Source: Marinobacter sp.
Lineage (GTDB): Bacteria > Pseudomonadota > Gammaproteobacteria > Pseudomonadales > Oleiphilaceae
Assembly: GCA_030457765.1 (NCBI GenBank)
Contig: JAKDUK010000022.1
Coordinates: 1 to 39,357 of the forward strand
DNA length: 39,357 bases
Direction of reading: 5' to 3'
Position 1 is the first letter of the stretch; the number at the start of each line of letters is the position of its first letter. Below the pieces are notes generated by a model. The model saw only the letters and a program-made list of their open reading frames with translations, was not told where the DNA came from and searched no databases. Positions 35,685 to 39,357 of the stretch are shown here, piece after piece. The translations under genes and the position numbers were made by a program.

Positions 35685-36434
35685 TTAATGTCGTGTTGCG
35701 CCGTTTTCGCGCACCCAATAGGCAGTTGCTCCGCAGACGGCTGCGGGAACCACGATCAAATTCAAAACAGGCACCATGGCCAACAAGGCAACCGGCAGCC
35801 CGAAACCCAATGCAGACAGCCGAGTATCACCAAGCAGCTGTCTCAAAGCCTTAAAGCTTACTTTGTGGTTGTCTGCGGGATAATCGACATACTGCAGTGC
35901 CATCATCCAGCTGTTAAATAAAAACCACAGCACGGCAGCAATCAGATTGACCACCGGGATTAGCCCTATGACAAACAGGCCGATGGCTCGCGGCAAGTAA
36001 TAGACAATTTTATGCACTTCGCGCCAGAGCGCCCGGGGAATGTCTTTTATAATAGCCGCCCAACCGTCATCGGGGCTGACCTCCTGCCCGGTGAGTTGTT
36101 TTTCAGTGAGCTCCGCAAGATAACCATAAAACGGGGAACCAATAAGGTTAGCAAGTATCACAAAGCCATAAGCCAGCATAAGAAGGATGACGGCTCCGTA
36201 TAGAATCCAGAAAAGCCAATCCAGAGATTGTAGCCAGGCCCAATCAGGCAGCCACCCCATGGCCGTCGCAATCAAGGCGCTGAAAATTTCACCCAAAAAA
36301 TAGAATAGCAACCCGAAAAGGAGGATGTTGATTACAAGTGGAATCACTACAAATAGTCGCAAGCCGGGCTGGCGTATCAGGCGGAAGCCCTCACCCAGAT
36401 AGCCCAGCCCACGAAAAAAATTACCTCTGAGCAT
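35685..36434 (-). CDS. cysZ: Sulfate transporter CysZ
   Basis: A 249-residue membrane protein of the CysZ/EI24 family (E. coli CysZ is 253), which imports sulfate for cysteine synthesis. The start MLRGNFFRGLGYLGEGFRLI and the segments LIGSPFYGYLAE and LPRAIGLFVIGLIPVVN are characteristic; four or more hydrophobic stretches are seen. The ATG at 36434 is chosen because a GGAGGG ribosome binding site precedes it; a longer frame would add 14 residues without membrane character. It is divergent from the VanZ-like gene. No other cys gene is nearby. Confidence 0.9.
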   Translation of the reverse strand: MLRGNFFRGLGYLGEGFRLIRQPGLRLFVVIPLVINILLFGLLFYFLGEIFSALIATAMGWLPDWAWLQSLDWLFWILYGAVILLMLAYGFVILANLIGSPFYGYLAELTEKQLTGQEVSPDDGWAAIIKDIPRALWREVHKIVYYLPRAIGLFVIGLIPVVNLIAAVLWFLFNSWMMALQYVDYPADNHKVSFKALRQLLGDTRLSALGFGLPVALLAMVPVLNLIVVPAAVCGATAYWVRENGATRH

Positions 36435-36531
36435 TACTGAATAGCCCTCCGCTTCGATGACAGTGACGGGGCGCAAAGCATATCATGTTGAAAACCTTCA
36501 CACAGCCAGAGAACTCTGACGGATTTCACCA

Positions 36532-36936
36532 ATGGCAACACTAAAACAACAGTTCCTGACCCTGCTTCATTTTCAGCCGCTGTGGCGCCTGATTCTTATG
36601 CTCTCCGTGATAGTCATTGGCTTTCTGGCGACCACAAGCAGCGATTACCCGGTCCCCTCGGCGCCCAGCGACAAAGTGAATCACTTTATGGCCTTTTTTG
36701 AACTCACCATTGTTACCCGACTGGCCTGGCCGCATCTTCGTATTCTCTGGTATGCGCCAGCATTGCTGAGCTTCGGGCTGAGCATTGAAGCTGTTCAAGC
36801 CAATCTGCCTTACCGGGACTTCTCCTTTGCAGATTTAGCTGCCGACGGCATCGGGATACTGGCCGGGCTCCTACCTTGGCCTGGAATACGCAAATCCTAC
36901 AAAACAAACCTGAGAAATTCGCCCAAGGTCTTGTGA
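36532..36936 (+). CDS. VanZ-like family membrane protein
   Basis: A 134-residue protein with about four hydrophobic helices and the VanZ-like pattern: PSDKVNHFMAFFELT in the middle and SIEAVQANLPYRDFSFADLAADGIG later. Family members are small membrane proteins of unclear function; the founding VanZ gives low-level teicoplanin resistance in enterococci, but chromosomal homologues like this are general envelope proteins. Its stop codon overlaps a GacA/UvrY-type palindrome belonging to the small RNA gene downstream. Confidence 0.85.
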   Translation: MATLKQQFLTLLHFQPLWRLILMLSVIVIGFLATTSSDYPVPSAPSDKVNHFMAFFELTIVTRLAWPHLRILWYAPALLSFGLSIEAVQANLPYRDFSFADLAADGIGILAGLLPWPGIRKSYKTNLRNSPKVL

Positions 36937-36950
36937 GATATTTCGCACAA
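36931..36950. promoter_or_regulatory. GacA/UvrY-type upstream activating site
   Basis: TTGTGAGATATTTCGCACAA is an imperfect 20-bp palindrome. Its inner 18 bases agree at 14 positions with the E. coli UvrY site as I recall it (TGTGAGAGATCTCTTACA). It lies about 180 bp upstream of the predicted start of the small RNA, a distance like that at csrB and rsmZ. A second partial copy, TGTGAGAATTTAC, starts at 36955. Confidence 0.75.
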
Positions 36951-37103
36951 GCATGTGAGAATTTACTGTTAATTTACGTACGCGGCTGTTGCCAGCACTA
37001 TTAAAAAAACCTCCAAGCTATTGATATGTATAGCTCGTCAATACAAAAGAGACCAGACATGCCGCAGAAGTATTCAGAGGTCACAGGTTTTCATGTATTC
37101 AGT

Positions 37104-37112
37104 TGCTATAGT
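37104..37112 (+). promoter_or_regulatory. Extended -10 promoter of the small RNA
   Basis: TGC-TATAGT is an extended -10 element (TGn plus five of six -10 positions). The -35 is poor, as expected for a promoter needing an activator. Initiation six or seven bases later falls at 37118-37119, exactly where the first GGA hairpin begins. Confidence 0.6.
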
Positions 37113-37117
37113 GATGT

Positions 37118-37347
37118 TGTCAAGGATGACAGGGAAACGGACGATGCACTGGATGCACCCCGGCAAGGAATGCAGGGAGAAGCAAGGATACAAGGACACC
37201 AAGCTTAAGGGATAACTATTCGGATAGCTGGCTAGGACGCCGGCACCACGGAGTGGCTAAAGGAATCGCAACACGGCTGTTGCACTCAGCGCAAGGATGC
37301 GCCGACCTGTTCCGTTAAAGGGCAGCCCAAGGGCGGCCCTTTTTTTA
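37118..37347 (+). ncRNA. csrB: CsrB/RsmZ-type CsrA-sequestering small RNA
   Basis: About 230 nt, with 14 GGA motifs between 37124 and 37297, roughly four to five times chance. Several sit in loops of perfect short stems: TGTCA-AGGA-TGACA (37118-37131), TGCA-CTGGA-TGCA (37145-37157), GCA-AGGAA-TGC (37163-37173), GGC-TAGGAC-GCC (37230-37241), CCAC-GGA-GTGG (37246-37256), GCGC-AAGGAT-GCGC (37289-37302). A non-GGA hairpin, GCAACA-CGGC-TGTTGC, is at 37268-37283. This is the hallmark of RNAs that titrate CsrA/RsmA and so relieve translational repression. A GacA/UvrY-like site, an extended -10 and a terminator complete the gene. The exact 5' end is inferred; overlapping small reading frames are taken as spurious. 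Confidence 0.88.
37319..37346 (+). terminator. Intrinsic terminator of the small RNA
   Basis: AGGGCAGCC (37319-37327) pairs with GGCGGCCCT (37332-37340) around a CAAG loop with one A-G mismatch, followed by six or more T residues. Confidence 0.92.
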
Positions 37348-37452
37348 TCCCGAATTTACCGCCACACCCCTTAAAGCACCCGGATCACAAAGCAGGAAAA
37401 CCCCATATCCGCTATACTGCCGCCTCATTATAGCAAGCGGTTGAACCCTGAA

Positions 37453-38556
37453 ATGGCAAGCAGACCCGATACCGACAACCTTCTTTCCCTGTTCCTGAAC
37501 GACACTCCATTAATGGATGTGCGGGCACCGGTGGAATTCACCAAAGGCAGCTTCCCTGGTGCTGAAAACGCACCGTTAATGAATGACGAAGAACGACACC
37601 AGGTAGGCATCTGTTACAAAGAAAAGGGTCAGGACGAAGCCATCCGGCTCGGCCACCAGTTGGTGGCGGGCAGCATCAAGACTCAGCGCATTGAAGCCTG
37701 GAAACAGTTTGTTTCGCGCCATCCAGAGGGCTACTTGTTTTGCTTTCGCGGCGGCTTGCGATCCAAGCTGACTCAGCAGTGGATGAAAGAGGCAGGCATT
37801 GATTACCCCCTCGTTCAAGGTGGTTACAAGGCCTTGCGCCGGTTTCTTATCGATAGCCTGGAAAATCTTGTTGAGTCGGATCTTTTTTATATCGTCAGCG
37901 GGCGCACGGGAACAGGCAAAACCCGAGTACTAAAACAACTCCCAAACCCGGTAGACCTTGAAGACCTGGCAAACCACAGAGGCTCGAGCTTCGGGCGCCA
38001 GGTAACACCGCAACCATCACAGATAGATTTCGAAAACCGTTTAGCGGTTGCCATGTTAAAGGCCCATCATTTAGTCGGCGGCCCTGTGTACCTGGAGGAT
38101 GAAAGCCGTCTGGTTGGCCGCTGCGCCATACCGGATTCTCTCAAAGAGCGCATAGCACAGGCACCGCTACTTGTTCTCGAGCGGTCGCTGGAAGACCGCA
38201 TACAGATTATCCGCGAAGACTACGTGGAAAACATGTCTGCCGACTATATGAGCCGTGATGGCGAGGAAGCCGGCTGGCTGAACTTTCGAAACTATCTTCT
38301 TGAGGCACTTGAACGCATCAGCAAACGCTTGGGCGGCGATCGGTACAGCCAATTGCGCGGTTTTATGGAGCAAGCTCTGGCAAAACAGGAAAACACCGGT
38401 AGTGTTAATGGCCACGATGCCTGGATTCAACCACTCCTTCAGAACTACTGCGACCCAATGTACGATTACCAGCTCGGGAAAAAGCAAGGGGAAATACATG
38501 TTCACGGCGGCCCGAATGTCCTTATGGAGTGGGCCAAAAAGAACACCTCTGTGTAA
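37453..38556 (+). CDS. mnmH: tRNA 2-selenouridine synthase
   Basis: A 367-residue SelU/MnmH protein (E. coli 364). An N-terminal rhodanese domain carries C97 in LFCFRGGLRS, the same position as in E. coli. A P-loop domain with GRTGTGKT (150-157) follows. It replaces sulfur by selenium, through a geranylated intermediate, at the wobble uridine of Lys, Glu and Gln tRNAs, using selenophosphate from SelD. The ATG at 37453 is chosen over TTG at 37441. A TATACT -10-like box lies at 37413-37418. The upstream small RNA ends in its own terminator, so the two are separate transcripts. Confidence 0.94.
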   Translation: MASRPDTDNLLSLFLNDTPLMDVRAPVEFTKGSFPGAENAPLMNDEERHQVGICYKEKGQDEAIRLGHQLVAGSIKTQRIEAWKQFVSRHPEGYLFCFRGGLRSKLTQQWMKEAGIDYPLVQGGYKALRRFLIDSLENLVESDLFYIVSGRTGTGKTRVLKQLPNPVDLEDLANHRGSSFGRQVTPQPSQIDFENRLAVAMLKAHHLVGGPVYLEDESRLVGRCAIPDSLKERIAQAPLLVLERSLEDRIQIIREDYVENMSADYMSRDGEEAGWLNFRNYLLEALERISKRLGGDRYSQLRGFMEQALAKQENTGSVNGHDAWIQPLLQNYCDPMYDYQLGKKQGEIHVHGGPNVLMEWAKKNTSV

Positions 38557-38604
38557 ACTTCAGGCGTTCCCGCCACCATTTGAATGTACCTTGACGGGTA
38601 TGTC

Positions 38605-38613
38605 TGCTATACA
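38605..38613 (+). promoter_or_regulatory. Extended -10 promoter of the mscS-like gene
   Basis: TGC-TATACA is an extended -10 element about 80 bp upstream of the mscS-like ATG. No convincing -35 is present. Confidence 0.4.
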
Positions 38614-38693
38614 AAGCACTGAACACATCCGGCCATTTCGGTTTTATGCCGACGAATTGAACGTTTAAAAAATAGAAATCACAAGGAGTCCCT

Positions 38694-39357
38694 ATGGAAG
38701 ACTTATTCAGCGCCGACGGACGCGCCTCGGAATACATTGACCAGGCTATTTCGCTAGTCATGACCTACGCGCCGAAGGTCTTGCTGGCCATTATCACGCT
38801 GATTATCGGTTTGTGGCTGATTAACCGCCTTGTGAACCTGCTGGACTCAAAACTGGGCAAAAAAGACCCGACGCTGAACAAGTTTTTATGCGGATTGATC
38901 GGTGTTGTTCTCAAGGTGCTTCTGCTGGTATCCGTCGCCTCCATGGTGGGCATTGCAACCACATCCTTCGTAGCTCTTATTGGTGCTGCCGGCCTGGCTG
39001 TTGGCCTGGCCCTGCAGGGTAGCCTTGCCAATTTCGCCGGCGGCGTGCTGATTTTGATCTTCAAGCCGTTCAAGGTCGGCGACACCATAGAGGCACAAGG
39101 TTTCCTGGGTGCTGTAGATGAGATCAGTATTCTCTACACCATCGTGAACACCTTCGATAACCGCAGAATTGTTATTCCGAACGGCAGCTTATCCAACGCA
39201 ACCCTGGTGAACGTGAGCATCTACAACACTCGTCGTTGCGATATGACGTTCGGCATTCGCTATGGTGATGACATCGACAAAGCCAAAGCGATACTGCAGC
39301 GTTTGATGGAAGAAGATGAGCGCTCGCTGACCGACCCGGCACCCAGAATCTGCGTGG
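38694..39357 (+). CDS. mscS: Small-conductance mechanosensitive channel MscS, partial
   Basis: The first 221 residues of an MscS-type channel; the gene runs off the window. AAGGAG precedes the ATG. The N-terminal helix TM1 (about 25-45) and TM2 (about 63-85) precede the pore helix TM3, which shows the Gly/Ala packing pattern GAAGLAVGLALQGSLANFAG. The beta domain follows with KPFKVGDTIEAQGFLGAVDE and RRIVIPNGSLSN. MscS opens on membrane tension to release solutes during osmotic downshock. The compact N-terminus points to canonical MscS rather than the larger MscK or YbdG types. Confidence 0.93.
   Translation, partial: MEDLFSADGRASEYIDQAISLVMTYAPKVLLAIITLIIGLWLINRLVNLLDSKLGKKDPTLNKFLCGLIGVVLKVLLLVSVASMVGIATTSFVALIGAAGLAVGLALQGSLANFAGGVLILIFKPFKVGDTIEAQGFLGAVDEISILYTIVNTFDNRRIVIPNGSLSNATLVNVSIYNTRRCDMTFGIRYGDDIDKAKAILQRLMEEDERSLTDPAPRICV

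Noticed and set aside
36999..37034. TATTAA and TATAGC as -10 boxes for the small RNA
   Set aside because: They lack a matching -35 or TGn and would add a leader of about 80 bases without GGA motifs; the extended -10 at 37104-37112 fits the first hairpin better.
37021..37215. Small reading frames of about 60 residues in two frames between the vanZ-like gene and mnmH
   Set aside because: They overlap each other and the GGA-rich hairpins, have no ribosome binding site or family match, and are better explained by the small RNA.
1..39357. CRISPR arrays, insertion sequences, prophage, tRNA or rRNA genes
   Set aside because: No regularly spaced repeats, transposase or phage proteins, cloverleaf or rRNA segments were seen on either strand.

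Overview
The window looks like a chromosomal segment of a marine gammaproteobacterium, most likely Marinobacter or a close relative. This is inferred from protein recognition and gene content: FadE- and AidB-type acyl-CoA dehydrogenases, rubredoxin with rubredoxin reductase, a PEP-CTERM protein, PanP, PhoBR beside ubiCA, and RapA. No search was run. Almost everything is core metabolism, regulation and envelope maintenance. I see no phage, IS element, CRISPR array, tRNA or rRNA.

Layout. 1-2.6 kb: a TetR regulator and an AidB-like acyl-CoA dehydrogenase in one operon. 2.6-5.5 kb: a DUF503 protein, panP (aspartate decarboxylase, behind a leader that may fold) and a small unknown gene. Two related long inverted-repeat elements sit in these gaps. 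5.5-12.5 kb: a PiT phosphate transporter, a membrane GGDEF diguanylate cyclase, a MioC-like flavodoxin, a 7TM GGDEF-EAL phosphodiesterase and tesB. 12.5-19.4 kb: rubredoxin reductase and rubredoxin, divergent from hpt-ubiC-ubiA, then phoB (with a near-consensus Pho box) and phoR, then a receiver protein with a PilZ-like C-terminus. 19.6-24.4 kb: a lytic transglycosylase, a PEP-CTERM protein with a sigma-54-type promoter, a short remnant gene, rsuA, a one-domain asparaginase and pbpG. 24.4-29.6 kb: ilvD, a divergent phosphoketolase-like enzyme, a GST and a cold-shock protein. 29.8-36.9 kb: crcB, fadE, rapA, cysZ and a VanZ-like gene. 37-39.4 kb: an apparent CsrB/RsmZ-type small RNA, mnmH and the start of an MscS channel.

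Most interesting non-coding signal. The roughly 500-base gap between the vanZ-like gene and mnmH appears to encode a CsrA/RsmA-sequestering RNA at about 37118-37347. It has 14 GGA motifs, many in the loops of short perfect hairpins, an extended -10 promoter, an intrinsic terminator, and an upstream palindrome very like a GacA/UvrY binding site. This would put a global Gac/Csr switch beside genes for c-di-GMP turnover, extracellular (PEP-CTERM) proteins and fatty-acid use.

Second signal. Two intergenic elements (2677-2788 and 5038-5140) share a core but have unrelated outer arms. Each element's arms are still complementary to each other, as expected if structure rather than sequence is conserved.
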